Below are positions 10,002-18,893 of a DNA stretch of 64,000 nucleotides, in pieces. The DNA is from Arthrobacter sp. StoSoilB5 (lineage in GTDB: Bacteria; Actinomycetota; Actinomycetes; Actinomycetales; Micrococcaceae), in assembly GCF_019977235.1 (NCBI RefSeq), contig NZ_AP024646.1:2170001-2234000 (forward strand), in the 5' to 3' direction. The position numbers were made by a program, and so were the translations under genes. A model generated the notes under the pieces. That model was not told the origin of the DNA. It searched no databases and saw only the letters and a list, made by a program, of their open reading frames with translations. Position 1 is the stretch's first letter, and each line of letters starts with the position of its first letter.

Positions 10002-11033
10002 TCACTGAAAATCCAGACGACCCCTGTACGCGGTGTTTTTGTTGGTGTTCCAGCCGGCGATGATGCCTGCTCCGAGCATGTGGTCGGTGAGCCTGGCGAA
10101 GCGATAGCCGGGGTCCGTGTCGAGGGCGAGTTGGAGGTATTGATGGGCTTTGGATCCTCGGCCTTGCCACCAGTTGATGTAGCCGATGGTGGTGAGGATG
10201 GGTGCTGCGTGTGGTGGGCTGGTCCGGGTGTAGGCGTGGACGAGCAGTTGCTGTGCCCACTCGACGCGTGACCACTGAGGTGCGGTGTGGGTCTGGGCGA
10301 AGAGGATGTGTTGTGGTGGTTCGTCGATGCCGGGAATGTCGGCCATGAGTTGGTCGCGGATGTGCGGGAACTGGAAGTACGCGATCAGGGTGATGGTGGC
10401 TTCGTCGGTAGGGTAGTCGGTGCTGTCCAGCATGGTTGTCCATAGTTCGTGGGCTTGCCGGACTGCGTCCTCGGGGTGTAGCGCTCTGATGGTTGCCATG
10501 TGGTTTTCGACGGCGGTTGCTTTGTCCGCTTCATGTGTTGGCGGTGGCAGGGTGACTTTGTTGGTGGGTTCGATGGTACTGCCGCGGTAGATGAATTCGG
10601 CGTTGACTTGGCTGTATTCGGTGCTGCTGAGGGGCAGGGTGATGTCTTGGCCGGGTTCGGTGTCGTAGGGGGAGTAGGTGTCATCCCCGACGAAGATGCC
10701 GTCGCGGATGGTGATCCGGTTTTCTGCGAGGACGCCGGTGAGCGCGGCGATGGTTGCGGCGTGGGGTTTGGGTTGTCCGGGTTCGCTGTGTTCTGTGGTG
10801 TAGAGGGCGAAGACCATGCTGGTGGCTTTGGTGTCGTTGGTGAGGTAGCTGGCGACGGTCTTGGCGAAGAGTCGTTCCTGGCCTGGTTGTCGGGGGAGGT
10901 CGATGCGGAGGGTGGCGCCGACTTTGTTGTTGTCCAGGGTGATGCAGACGAGGCTTTCGTGTGGCCAGAAGCCGAGGGTGTGGCCGATGAAGCTGAGCAG
11001 GTCTGCCGGGTCTTTGATGGTGAGCGAATTCAT
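10002..11033 (-). CDS. DUF4192 domain-containing protein
   Basis: 343 residues. The opening DPADLLSFIGHTLGFWPHES followed by LVCITLDNN is the hallmark of DUF4192, an actinobacterial family of unknown function. A second conserved block lies around ITIRDGIFVGDD, and a C-terminal repeat-like segment (YINWWQGRGSKAHQYLQLAL and DPGYRFARLTDHMLGAGI) resembles a TPR-type helix pair. No signal peptide or transmembrane helix. It stands alone on the minus strand with no operon partner. Family membership is firm; the role is unknown. It looks like vertically inherited backbone rather than part of the catabolic island. Confidence 0.85.
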   Translation of the reverse strand: MNSLTIKDPADLLSFIGHTLGFWPHESLVCITLDNNKVGATLRIDLPRQPGQERLFAKTVASYLTNDTKATSMVFALYTTEHSEPGQPKPHAATIAALTGVLAENRITIRDGIFVGDDTYSPYDTEPGQDITLPLSSTEYSQVNAEFIYRGSTIEPTNKVTLPPPTHEADKATAVENHMATIRALHPEDAVRQAHELWTTMLDSTDYPTDEATITLIAYFQFPHIRDQLMADIPGIDEPPQHILFAQTHTAPQWSRVEWAQQLLVHAYTRTSPPHAAPILTTIGYINWWQGRGSKAHQYLQLALDTDPGYRFARLTDHMLGAGIIAGWNTNKNTAYRGRLDFQ

Positions 11034-11471
11034 TGTCTATTTCCTTTGTGCGTAGGTTGTGTCTTTCGTCTTTGGGCCGTTCTGTTAGGGGACCATTGCG
11101 TTGGTAAGGGCTTGAGCGCAATTTGGGGACCGGGGCAGGGGCGAAAAGTTCGGAAGGAGATAAGCGACGCAGGAGCGCCTAGCGAAGTTTCCGGATCGGT
11201 CTTGGCGCGTCAGCGCCCGGGTTGCGCGGAGGCCCGTCCAGCGATGATCGGGATATCAGAATGACAAACAGCGTTGTTGCTTCTGGCTATTCATGGGCAG
11301 GCCGATGTGCAGCGCCATGACGTGAGTTGCGTATTCTTCGGCGTGTGCCATCGCTTGGCGGGATCGCTGCGCCGGATGGACCTAGTGACTGCTTCCAGTC
11401 CCGACATATGCGCCGTTATCGGCATTCTGTCTGTCGGAGGATTTCTCAGCCATTGCGCAGGCCGCTGACTA
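11034..11471. other. gene-free stretch left of the insertion sequence
   Basis: About 440 bp between the DUF4192 start and the left end of the IS element. Short open frames here lack ribosome sites and recognisable motifs. It should hold the DUF4192 promoter; nothing else was recognised. Confidence 0.4.
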
Positions 11472-12432
11472 GGGAGTGTCCTGTAAGTCAGCGTAGCCAC
11501 AGCACGATGCTGGCGATTGTTAGTTCCGAGGCGTAGTACGCTGCCCGTTTTGCGTACCGGGTGGACAGGTCGCGGAATTGTTTGAACCGGTTGAAACACC
11601 GTTCGACCACGTTGCGTCCTTGGTAGGACTGGGTGTCGAAGGCTCGTGGTCGGCCGCCGGCGGAGCCTTTGGACTTGCGGTGCTTCTTCTGGTCTTCGCG
11701 TTCGGGGCAGGTGTACTTGATGCCTTTGCGGCGCATCGCGTCCCGGGTGCTTGGATGGGAGTAGGCCTTGTCGGTACGTACCTCGTCCGGCGGGTGCGTG
11801 GACGGCCCGGACCGGGCTTGTTGACGCTGATCTGCTCAAGGACCGGCAGCAGTTGCGGGCTGTCCCCGGCTTGTCCTTCGGTGAGGATCACGCTGACGGG
11901 CAGCCCGCGGCCTTCGACGCCGAGATGGATTTTGGTGCTCAGTCCTCCGCGTGAGCGTCCGATGCATTCCCCGGCGATGGCGATGGCTTCGATGGCTTCG
12001 CTGCAGCCCCTTTTTTTCGGGCGCCAGCGGCATGCTGGTGCGCCCGGAGCACGGAGGAATCCACGGATACTACCCAGTCCACGTCTCCGACGGCATCGTC
12101 CCGGGTGACTACGTGGTCCAGGATCTTTGCCCACGTCCCGTCCAGGGTCCAGACGCGCAGACGATCATGACAGCAGGTTTTCTAAGGACCATAGCGTTCA
12201 GGGACATCGCGCCACGGGGCACCGGTGCGTAGCTTCCAGAGAATCCCGTTGATGACCTGTCTGTGGTCACGCCAGCGCCGTCCGCCGCCATCCCTTGGCA
12301 GCAGGGGTTCGATCACTTTCCATGCGTCGTTGGTCGATTCTCCGCGTCTTGGCATGACTCCAGGATTAACAGCTTTCGAACGGGATCAAAAAGCCGCCGC
12401 ACCAGCCACGAGACCACTTACAGGACAGACCC
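11472..12432 (-). mobile_element. IS5-family insertion sequence (IS427-like group), decayed
   Basis: The ends are imperfect inverted repeats: left GGGAGTGTCCTGTAAGTCAG, right (read inward) GGGTCTGTCCTGTAAGTGGT. The dinucleotide TA is present on both sides (11470-11471 and 12433-12434) and the outer bases restore CTAG, so the element inserted into CTAG with a TA duplication, as IS5/IS427-type elements do. It is 961 bp and contains one transposase gene read on the minus strand. It lies between the DUF4192 gene and the TetR gene and disrupts neither. Confidence 0.85.
11488..12355 (-). pseudogene. IS5-family DDE transposase, inactivated
   Basis: The frame starts at 12355 (MPRRGESTNDAWKVIEPLLP) with the DUF4096-like N-terminal domain, and ends with RNVVERCFNRFKQFRDLSTR, which carries the catalytic glutamate of the DDE domain. 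The first aspartate lies in VSVDSSVLRAHQH and the second in VRTDKAYSHPSTRD. A seven-A run (complement of 12011-12017), where the frame must slip by -1, matches the two-ORF arrangement known in IS427-type elements and may be normal. Two lesions are not: an in-frame TAG replaces a conserved tryptophan codon (12182-12184), and one base is missing near 11788-11793. The enzyme should be dead. Confidence 0.85.
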
Positions 12433-12588
12433 TAGACCACCTCGATGAAGCGGGTCAGCCCCCGGGGCAACCTCGAGTATTCCCGGGCAGCGATCGAGAA
12501 TGACTGCTCGGGCATTTGACTGCCATGCGGTGGCTGTGGCCCTGCTATCGAAAACCATCCCGCCAATTCCGGCAGGGCTGCCGGAAAC

Positions 12589-13326
12589 TTACCGGGTGGA
12601 TTTTGTTGGCACTTCATAGCGCCATCCGGGCCTTTGCTTGAGGGGGCCTGTTGCTGTGGTTTTGTCTGGTTCAGACTCAGGCTGTGTCCCGCCAGCGCCA
12701 GCTAAAGTACCGTCAGGGGATGCGATGAACCGCATGAGCGTGTCCATGAGGTGGAGTGTTTCTCTTTCGGGGTCCAGGAGGAACTGGATCCGAAGACCGT
12801 CCACCATGGCCATCACCATGGTGACTTTGTCGTCAGCACTCAGTTCTTGGCTGTCTTCGGTGGTGGCCAGTTTCTTGCTGGTGAAGTGCTCCCGCATCTT
12901 TGCTCGCCGGGATATGAAGAAGTCGTGCGCAGGGTGGTTGTGGTTGGTGGCGGCGATGGTGATGGCGAGCCAGTTCCGAAGGTGCTCGGGGTGTGCGAAC
13001 TCTTCTTGGAGGATGCTGCTCAGGACCTTCTCGCGGGGGATCTTTGTTTCCATGATGCGGTTGGCGAGTTCGGCGTCGTCGAGGTCTCTTTGGGCCAGGG
13101 CGGCCAGCAGAAGGTCATCTTTGGTGGCGAAGTGGCGGAGCAGGGCGGCGTGGGTGACGTTGGCGCGTGCGGCAATGTCCCGGAGGCTGGCGCGTTCATA
13201 GCCGTGTTCAGCAAAGCTGGCCGAGGCGGCCTTGACTATTTCCGCGCGCCTGGCAGGGGTGGTGGCGTAGGGGCCGCGGCGGCGGGATGCTGGTTTGGAG
13301 GATGCTTGTTCGGTAGTTGTGGTCAC
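12589..13326 (-). CDS. TetR/AcrR-family repressor of the glycoside operon
   Basis: 245 residues from a GTG at 13326 preceded by AAGAAGG; a TTG at 13347 is the alternative. The N-terminal DNA-binding domain is clear: TPARRAEIVKAASASFAEHG, then ASLRDIAARANVTHAALLRH and FATKDDLLLAAL. The C-terminal ligand domain is divergent. It is transcribed divergently from the permease-rhamnosidase-glucosidase-SDR operon, and palindromes lie in the shared 185-bp promoter, the standard layout of a local repressor released by substrate or product. It resembles the TetR at 22236-22916 in the first ~60 residues (RGPYA-TP-R, E-GY, SLR-IA), so the two may be related regulators of sugar-release operons. The inducer is unknown. 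Confidence 0.85.
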   Translation of the reverse strand: MTTTTEQASSKPASRRRGPYATTPARRAEIVKAASASFAEHGYERASLRDIAARANVTHAALLRHFATKDDLLLAALAQRDLDDAELANRIMETKIPREKVLSSILQEEFAHPEHLRNWLAITIAATNHNHPAHDFFISRRAKMREHFTSKKLATTEDSQELSADDKVTMVMAMVDGLRIQFLLDPERETLHLMDTLMRFIASPDGTLAGAGGTQPESEPDKTTATGPLKQRPGWRYEVPTKSTR

Positions 13327-13383
13327 TGCGCCAAACCTTCTTTCCAAAGCTGCGGGTAATTTCGACGGAGGGTCTTGTCAATT

Positions 13384-13429
13384 GTAACCATCGTGGATAC
13401 TATTCACGAATAGTAACCACAGTGGTTAC
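13384..13429. promoter_or_regulatory. two 17-bp TetR-type operators in divergent promoter
   Basis: GTAACCACAGTGGTTAC (13413-13429) is a perfect 8+1+8 palindrome. A related imperfect copy, GTAACCATCGTGGATAC, lies at 13384-13400, 29 bp away centre to centre. Between them CTATTC and GAATAG (13400-13413) are also inverted, so the whole 46 bp has nested dyad symmetry. The position, between a TetR gene and the operon it should control, makes it the likely repressor binding site. Confidence 0.75.
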
Positions 13430-13511
13430 TCTTTACTTGGTTCGACGCCGTCGTCGCAGGGCACGCTGCGGATGCCGACAGCGGGCGACCACATTCTTGA
13501 AGGAGTCATTG

Positions 13512-14861
13512 GTGACTACGAACAATCACGAGGCACCCAGCCTCGCCGGGGGCGTCGCTGCGGCCCAGCCGGTCCCCGGCAACCAGCCTTCAACCACGGA
13601 TCCGAGCACGCAACTGATGGAGGAGCCACAGGCCCCGGTCAGCAGGAGTTACATCTTCTGGCTGATGCTCGCCAGTTTCGGAGCGTCCATTGCCATGATG
13701 GTGCCGCTTTCTTACGGCATCGCTGTCAGGATCACCGAACTCGCCCCCGGCCAGGAGCAAGTGCTGGGTTTCATCACCGGCATAGCCCAGTTGGTTTACT
13801 TGATCATCAGCCCGATTGTTGGGATTTGGAGCGACCGGACCAGGTCACGGTTCGGACGCCGCGGTCCCTTCATCTTCCTTGGCACAGCCATCGGTTTGGC
13901 CGGCCTGGTGGTCATGGGCCTGGCTCCAAACCTTCTCCTCGTGGGAGCCGGGTGGATCCTTGGCATGTCCGGATGGTCGATTTCGGGCGCCGCTATACAG
14001 AACCTGATGGCGGACAAACTGCCGGAAGGCCAGCGCGGACGGGTTTCAGCCCTGACAGGCCTCATGACTCAGATTGCCCCCGTTCTGGGCATTGGTGTTG
14101 CCTACGCTGTCTCCTCAAACACGCTTTTGGTCTTCGTGGTCCCGGGAGTGATCGGTGCTGTGCTCCTGGCACTGTTCCCGCTCATCAAACCGGAGGGAAG
14201 TTCCAAGAACATCGTGGTTGATTCGCAGGTGACGTTCCGCTCGGTGGTTGCCAGCTATGGTTTCAGCGTCCGGAAGTACCCCGATTTCGCGTGGAACTGG
14301 TTGGGCCGTTTCGTCTTCTTCATGGGCCTGTACTTCAACACCACGTTCGGAACGTTCTTCTACGCACAGCGCCTTGGACTCCCCGTTCGCGAGGTCGCCG
14401 GAGTTGTCGCCACGATCGGCATGCTGGGTGTGGTGGCGGCGGCAGCGGGTGCCCTGCTGGGTGGCTTCCTCTCGGACAAGCTCAGGCGGCGCAGACTGTT
14501 TGTCATGATTGCGGCCTTGCTTTTCGTGGCAGGGGCCTTAGCCGAGGCATTCGCGTGGTCGCTCCCTCAGCTGATCATCGGTGCTGTCCTCATGCAGACG
14601 GCCATCGCGGTGTTCGCCACTGTTGACCAAGCGATCATCTTCGCCATCCTGCCCAACCGCACGGAAACTGCACGCTACATGGCGGTAGTGGCCTTCGCCC
14701 AGAAGATCCCCAGCGCAGTGGCACCCCTGATTGCATCCGTCATCATCACCATCGGCATTACAGGAACGGACAAGAACTACACCTTCCTCTATCTGTCCGG
14801 CGCTGTCCTGGCCCTCCTTGGCGGCTCCGTCATCGCCCTCAAGGTCAAGTCCGTCCGCTGA
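13512..14861 (+). CDS. MFS glycoside permease (GPH/sucrose-type)
   Basis: 449 residues from GTG 13512, with AAGGAG 8-10 bases upstream. Twelve hydrophobic segments are apparent. The loop WSDRTRSRFGRRGPFIFLGT is the signature of glycoside-pentoside-hexuronide and plant-sucrose-type cation symporters; the second-half loop is FLSDKLRRRRLF. It should import a glycoside with a cation across the cytoplasmic membrane. The next genes encode signal-less GH78 and GH1 hydrolases, so an intact rhamnosyl-glucoside is the natural cargo. The cytoplasmic N-terminus (~55 residues) is long and proline-rich. It lies 46 bp before the rhamnosidase. Confidence 0.85.
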   Translation: MTTNNHEAPSLAGGVAAAQPVPGNQPSTTDPSTQLMEEPQAPVSRSYIFWLMLASFGASIAMMVPLSYGIAVRITELAPGQEQVLGFITGIAQLVYLIISPIVGIWSDRTRSRFGRRGPFIFLGTAIGLAGLVVMGLAPNLLLVGAGWILGMSGWSISGAAIQNLMADKLPEGQRGRVSALTGLMTQIAPVLGIGVAYAVSSNTLLVFVVPGVIGAVLLALFPLIKPEGSSKNIVVDSQVTFRSVVASYGFSVRKYPDFAWNWLGRFVFFMGLYFNTTFGTFFYAQRLGLPVREVAGVVATIGMLGVVAAAAGALLGGFLSDKLRRRRLFVMIAALLFVAGALAEAFAWSLPQLIIGAVLMQTAIAVFATVDQAIIFAILPNRTETARYMAVVAFAQKIPSAVAPLIASVIITIGITGTDKNYTFLYLSGAVLALLGGSVIALKVKSVR

Positions 14862-14907
14862 AGGACGCCCCGATCGAATCAGCACGAAGAAAGTAGAACA
14901 AACCACC

Positions 14908-17604
14908 ATGGACCACATGCCATACGGGCTCACCGTCGACAGCGGCGGGGATCAGTTTCCCGTCACGGGTCCGGCCCCGCGATTGTCGTGGAAAGTCGGC
15001 GCCGGGATCCCGGCAAGTGCCTTCGAGCTGGAGGCGATGGTCGACGGCGTGGCGCAGCCGCTTGCGACGACCACCAGTCACCTTTTTGTTCCCTGGCTCT
15101 GGGCGGAGCTGCGCAGCAGGCAGCGGGTCACCTGGCGTGTCCGCATCGCACAGACAGAGGCGGATTGGTCTGCGTGGTCCACTTTTGAAGCGGGCCTTTT
15201 CGACGCCGACTGGACAGCCTCGTGGATTTCACCAGTTGAGGAGGAGGCCAAGCCTTACGGCCAGCGGCCCGCCCACATTCTTGCGACTGACTTTGATCTG
15301 GGGGACCTGAACGGCACCCTTGAGGTGACCTCGGCTCGTCTGTACGCCACAGCACTCGGTGTTTACACTGCCGTGATCAACGGCAAACGGGCCGGTACAG
15401 CGGAACTGTCCCCCGGGTCGACGTCGTACGACCGTACTCTCTACGCCCAAGCCTCTGACGTGACGTCGCTGGTTCGGACGGGCCGGAACCGCATGGAGAT
15501 CGAACTGTCGGACGGTTGGTACCGGGGACAGGTAGGAGCTTTCCGGCACCCTGCTCAATGGGGAACTCAGCTTGGTGCCCGGGCTGAACTACACCTTGAA
15601 TTCGCCGATGGTTCCCACCGGGTTATTGGCACCGACGGCACGTGGACCACCGCACCGTCAGCCACGAACCGCGCGGATCTCATGGAGGGGCAAACGGTCG
15701 ACTTCACGGTTCGTTCCGCGGCTCCGTTGGCGGTTTTGGTGGACGAAGTGAGCGCACCGGGAATCGAATGGTCACCCGCCCCGCCGGTCCGGGTGATCGC
15801 ATCACGGCCAGCCGAGAGTCTGCGTGAACTGCGGCCGGGTGTCTGGATCGCCGACTTTGGCCAGAATGCTTCCGGCTGGATCCGGCTCGAAGATCTTGGA
15901 ACTGCTGGCACGTGCACCGTCATTGAATACGGCGAGCACCTGGGCCCAGACGGCGACCTGTCAACCTCCCACCTTGATTCACACCGACCAGGTGAACCCG
16001 CCCGGATCTTCTCGCAACGGGACGAAGTCACAGCAGGGGAGAGCGCTGGTGTCTTTGAACCACGGCACACCGTCCACGGATTCCAGTACGCCCGCATCAC
16101 CCGCGATGCGACAGCCATGGACCCGGCCCCGTTGGATCATGCCGGCGTCACCATGCAGGTGGTCCACAGTGACCTGCCACGAACCGGTGAATTCACCTGC
16201 AGCGACGAGGACCTGAACGCCCTACACCGAATCGGGGAGTGGAGCTTCCTCGGTAACGCGGTGGACGTCCCCACGGATTGCCCCACCCGTGAGCGCCTGG
16301 CGTGGACCGGCGACTACCAGGTCTTCATTTCCACGGCTACCCGGCTGCGTGACGTGTTGGGGTTCAGCCGTAAATGGTTGAGGTCTGTGCGTGACGACCA
16401 ACTCGAGGACGGGCGCATCGCGAACTTCTCTCCCGATGGCCGCAGGATCAAGAACCACCTGGACGACCAGTTCGCCATGATGACCGGTTCGGCCGGTTGG
16501 GGAGATGCAATCGTCGCCGTTCCGTGGGAGCTTTACGAGGCCTATGGGGATGAAGCGGTCCTGGCCGAAAACTGGGACGCCATGGTCCGCTGGGTGCAGT
16601 GGGCCCTGGAGATGGCACAGACGTCCCGACACCACGAACGTGTGAAAGCATCAACCACCCCCGAGCCTTACGAGCAGTACCTGTGGGACGGAACCTTCCA
16701 CTGGGGTGAATGGACCGAACCCAAAAAGCGCGACGAAGAAGGGCGCCTGATCGACCCCGTCCAGGACAACCCAATGGCCTGGTTCATGGAAGACAAGGGA
16801 GAGGTTGGGACCGCCTACATGTACCGGTCGGCCGCGACTCTTGGGCGCATCGCTGATGTTCTGGGACAGCCTGAAGACGCAGCAAAGTACACCAACATCG
16901 CCGAGTCAATCCGTGATGCCTGGCGCCTGGCGTATCTCCGAGAGGACGGAACCACGGCGGCCGACACCCAGGCCAGCTATGTCAGGGCCTTGTCCTTCGG
17001 ACTGCTCCCACAGGACTTGCGCGAGCAAGCCGCAGACCGGCTGGTTGAGCTGATCCGCTCGGCGGGAACCCACCTTGGAACGGGCTTCCTATCCACAGGC
17101 GATCTGCTACCCGTCCTCATTGAAGCGGGACGATCCGATGTCGCCCATGAGCTCCTTTTCCAGCGCACAGCGCCGTCCTGGCTATCCATGGTGGACAAAG
17201 GCGCAACAACCATCTGGGAGTCATGGGAAGGGATCGACGAGCACGGACATGCGCACGATTCCCTCAACCACTACAGCAAAGCCACAGTCCTCAGGTTCCT
17301 GCATGAACACATCCTGGGACTGAGGCAGGCAACAGGATCCATTGCTTGGCGCTCCATAGTGATCGCTCCAACTCTGGCCCCGGGTATCACCTGGGCGAAG
17401 GGAACGCACGAATCCCCACACGGCACCATCCGTGTCCACTGGCAGCTCGACGGCGACACCCTGCGGATCGACGCCGACATCCCGGCCGAAACAGAAGCGT
17501 GCATCATCTTCCCGGACGGCTCCGGGCACCTTGCAGGACCAGGCCGTTTCCGCGCCATCGCACCCGAGTCCATGCGCGAACCGGAAGCTGTTCCGGCGAA
17601 CTGA
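14908..17604 (+). CDS. alpha-L-rhamnosidase, GH78
   Basis: 898 residues from ATG 14908. N-terminal beta-sandwich domains (with WISPVEEE and LYATALGVYTAVINGKRAGT) precede the (alpha/alpha)6 catalytic barrel. The active-site segment DVPTDCPTRERLAWTGDYQ carries the Asp/Glu/Asp residues conserved in GH78, and TTIWESWEG holds the distal glutamate. A C-terminal beta domain follows. It hydrolyses terminal alpha-L-rhamnose from flavonoid rutinosides, neohesperidosides or similar glycosides. No signal peptide, so it acts in the cytoplasm on imported substrate. It precedes a GH1 glucosidase, which suggests sequential removal of rhamnose then glucose. No catalytic residue appears missing. Confidence 0.92.
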   Translation: MDHMPYGLTVDSGGDQFPVTGPAPRLSWKVGAGIPASAFELEAMVDGVAQPLATTTSHLFVPWLWAELRSRQRVTWRVRIAQTEADWSAWSTFEAGLFDADWTASWISPVEEEAKPYGQRPAHILATDFDLGDLNGTLEVTSARLYATALGVYTAVINGKRAGTAELSPGSTSYDRTLYAQASDVTSLVRTGRNRMEIELSDGWYRGQVGAFRHPAQWGTQLGARAELHLEFADGSHRVIGTDGTWTTAPSATNRADLMEGQTVDFTVRSAAPLAVLVDEVSAPGIEWSPAPPVRVIASRPAESLRELRPGVWIADFGQNASGWIRLEDLGTAGTCTVIEYGEHLGPDGDLSTSHLDSHRPGEPARIFSQRDEVTAGESAGVFEPRHTVHGFQYARITRDATAMDPAPLDHAGVTMQVVHSDLPRTGEFTCSDEDLNALHRIGEWSFLGNAVDVPTDCPTRERLAWTGDYQVFISTATRLRDVLGFSRKWLRSVRDDQLEDGRIANFSPDGRRIKNHLDDQFAMMTGSAGWGDAIVAVPWELYEAYGDEAVLAENWDAMVRWVQWALEMAQTSRHHERVKASTTPEPYEQYLWDGTFHWGEWTEPKKRDEEGRLIDPVQDNPMAWFMEDKGEVGTAYMYRSAATLGRIADVLGQPEDAAKYTNIAESIRDAWRLAYLREDGTTAADTQASYVRALSFGLLPQDLREQAADRLVELIRSAGTHLGTGFLSTGDLLPVLIEAGRSDVAHELLFQRTAPSWLSMVDKGATTIWESWEGIDEHGHAHDSLNHYSKATVLRFLHEHILGLRQATGSIAWRSIVIAPTLAPGITWAKGTHESPHGTIRVHWQLDGDTLRIDADIPAETEACIIFPDGSGHLAGPGRFRAIAPESMREPEAVPAN

Positions 17605-17660
17605 CCCGGCACTTTGAAACCACACCAAACTTACTGAATTAACGAAAGAAGGGAACACCC

Positions 17661-18893
17661 ATGACCACTTTCCCCGCCGACTTTCTCTGGGGCGCGGCAA
17701 CCGCCGGGCATCAAATCGAAGGCAACAACGTCAACAGCGACTGGTGGGCACGCGAACTGACCATGCCAGGCATGGAACTCTCCGGAGACGCATGTGACAG
17801 CTACCACCGCTACCATGAAGACATCGACCTCCTGGCCGACGCCGGCCTGACATCCTACCGGTTCAGCCTCGAATGGTCCCGCATCGAACCCACGCCCGGT
17901 GCCTTCTCCAAGGCCGAACTCGCCCACTACCGCCGCATGATCGAGCACTGCTTCGCCCGGAACGTTACCCCGGTGGTCACTCTGCAGCACTTCACCACTC
18001 CGCAGTGGTTCGCCGACGACGGCGGCTGGTTGGCTCCGGACGCTTCGGAAAAGTTCCAGCGGTACGTCACAGAGGCGACCACCATCCTGGACGGCGTGGA
18101 CTGGGTGGTGACCATGAATGAACCCAATATGCAGGCGGCGATCATGACGGCCATGCGCCGGATGCAACTGGCCGAGGGCGGCCAGTGGCAAAGTCCCACC
18201 GTCGAGGGAACCGAAGAGACTAAACAAACGCACAGCGACTTCCTCACCTACGCAGATCCGGAGATCGGGCGGGCGTTCACTGCCATCCACCATGCTGCCC
18301 GGGACATCGTGCGCGCCCGTACCCGGGCGAAAGTCGGCTGGACCATCGCCGCTGGTGCGCTCACCGCCGCTCCGGGAGGGGAAGAGAAGCTCCTTGAGAT
18401 CCGCTACGGCAAGGAAGACGTCTACTGGGAAGGCAGCCGCGGTGATGACTTCGTTGGCGTGCAGGCCTACTCAAGCCAGGAAGTGGATGCGAATGGCCTG
18501 GTGCCGCACCCGGCCCGCCCGGACAACACCCTGGTTGGCACTTCGTATCGGCCGGATGCCCTTGGCATGGCAGTGCGGCACGCATGGGCGGTAACCGGAG
18601 GAGTCTCGGTGATGGTCACGGAGAATGGCATCGCCACGGCCGATGACAACCAGCGCATCCGCTACACCACGGAGGCCCTTCAGAGTCTGCAAAACGCTAT
18701 GACTGACGGGATCGATGTGCGTGGCTATCTCCATTGGTCCCTGTTGGACAACTTCGAGTGGGGCCACTGGGAACCAACCTTTGGCCTGATCGCCGTCGAC
18801 AGGGAAACCTTCACACGCACACCCAAACCGAGCCTCGCATGGCTGGGAAGCGTTGCCCAAGCCAATCAGCTTGATGCGGCGGTGGCTGTATGA
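17661..18893 (+). CDS. family 1 glycoside hydrolase (beta-glucosidase)
   Basis: 410 residues. The family's N-terminal signature FLWGAATAGHQIEGN is at the start, the acid/base glutamate lies in VVTMNEPN, and the nucleophile glutamate in VMVTENGIA. It retains beta-glucosides or related beta-glycosides as substrates and lacks a signal peptide. AGAAGGGAACACCC precedes the ATG. It sits 56 bp after the rhamnosidase and overlaps the next gene by 4 bp. In this setting it should take the glucose left after rhamnose is removed. At 410 residues it is slightly shorter than typical (~450), but both catalytic glutamates are present. Confidence 0.9.
   Translation: MTTFPADFLWGAATAGHQIEGNNVNSDWWARELTMPGMELSGDACDSYHRYHEDIDLLADAGLTSYRFSLEWSRIEPTPGAFSKAELAHYRRMIEHCFARNVTPVVTLQHFTTPQWFADDGGWLAPDASEKFQRYVTEATTILDGVDWVVTMNEPNMQAAIMTAMRRMQLAEGGQWQSPTVEGTEETKQTHSDFLTYADPEIGRAFTAIHHAARDIVRARTRAKVGWTIAAGALTAAPGGEEKLLEIRYGKEDVYWEGSRGDDFVGVQAYSSQEVDANGLVPHPARPDNTLVGTSYRPDALGMAVRHAWAVTGGVSVMVTENGIATADDNQRIRYTTEALQSLQNAMTDGIDVRGYLHWSLLDNFEWGHWEPTFGLIAVDRETFTRTPKPSLAWLGSVAQANQLDAAVAV

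Noticed and set aside
10500..11264. Long glycine/valine-rich open frame on the plus strand
   Set aside because: Exact antisense shadow of the DUF4192 gene; composition is low-complexity and no ribosome site precedes it.
12432..12617. 61-codon minus-strand frame ending at the IS border
   Set aside because: The stop falls in the CTAG target itself and the frame shows no domain. It was considered as a gene cut by the IS, but nothing continues on the other side.
12751..13359. 202-codon plus-strand frame over the TetR gene
   Set aside because: Antisense of a clear TetR domain on the minus strand, with no independent motif.
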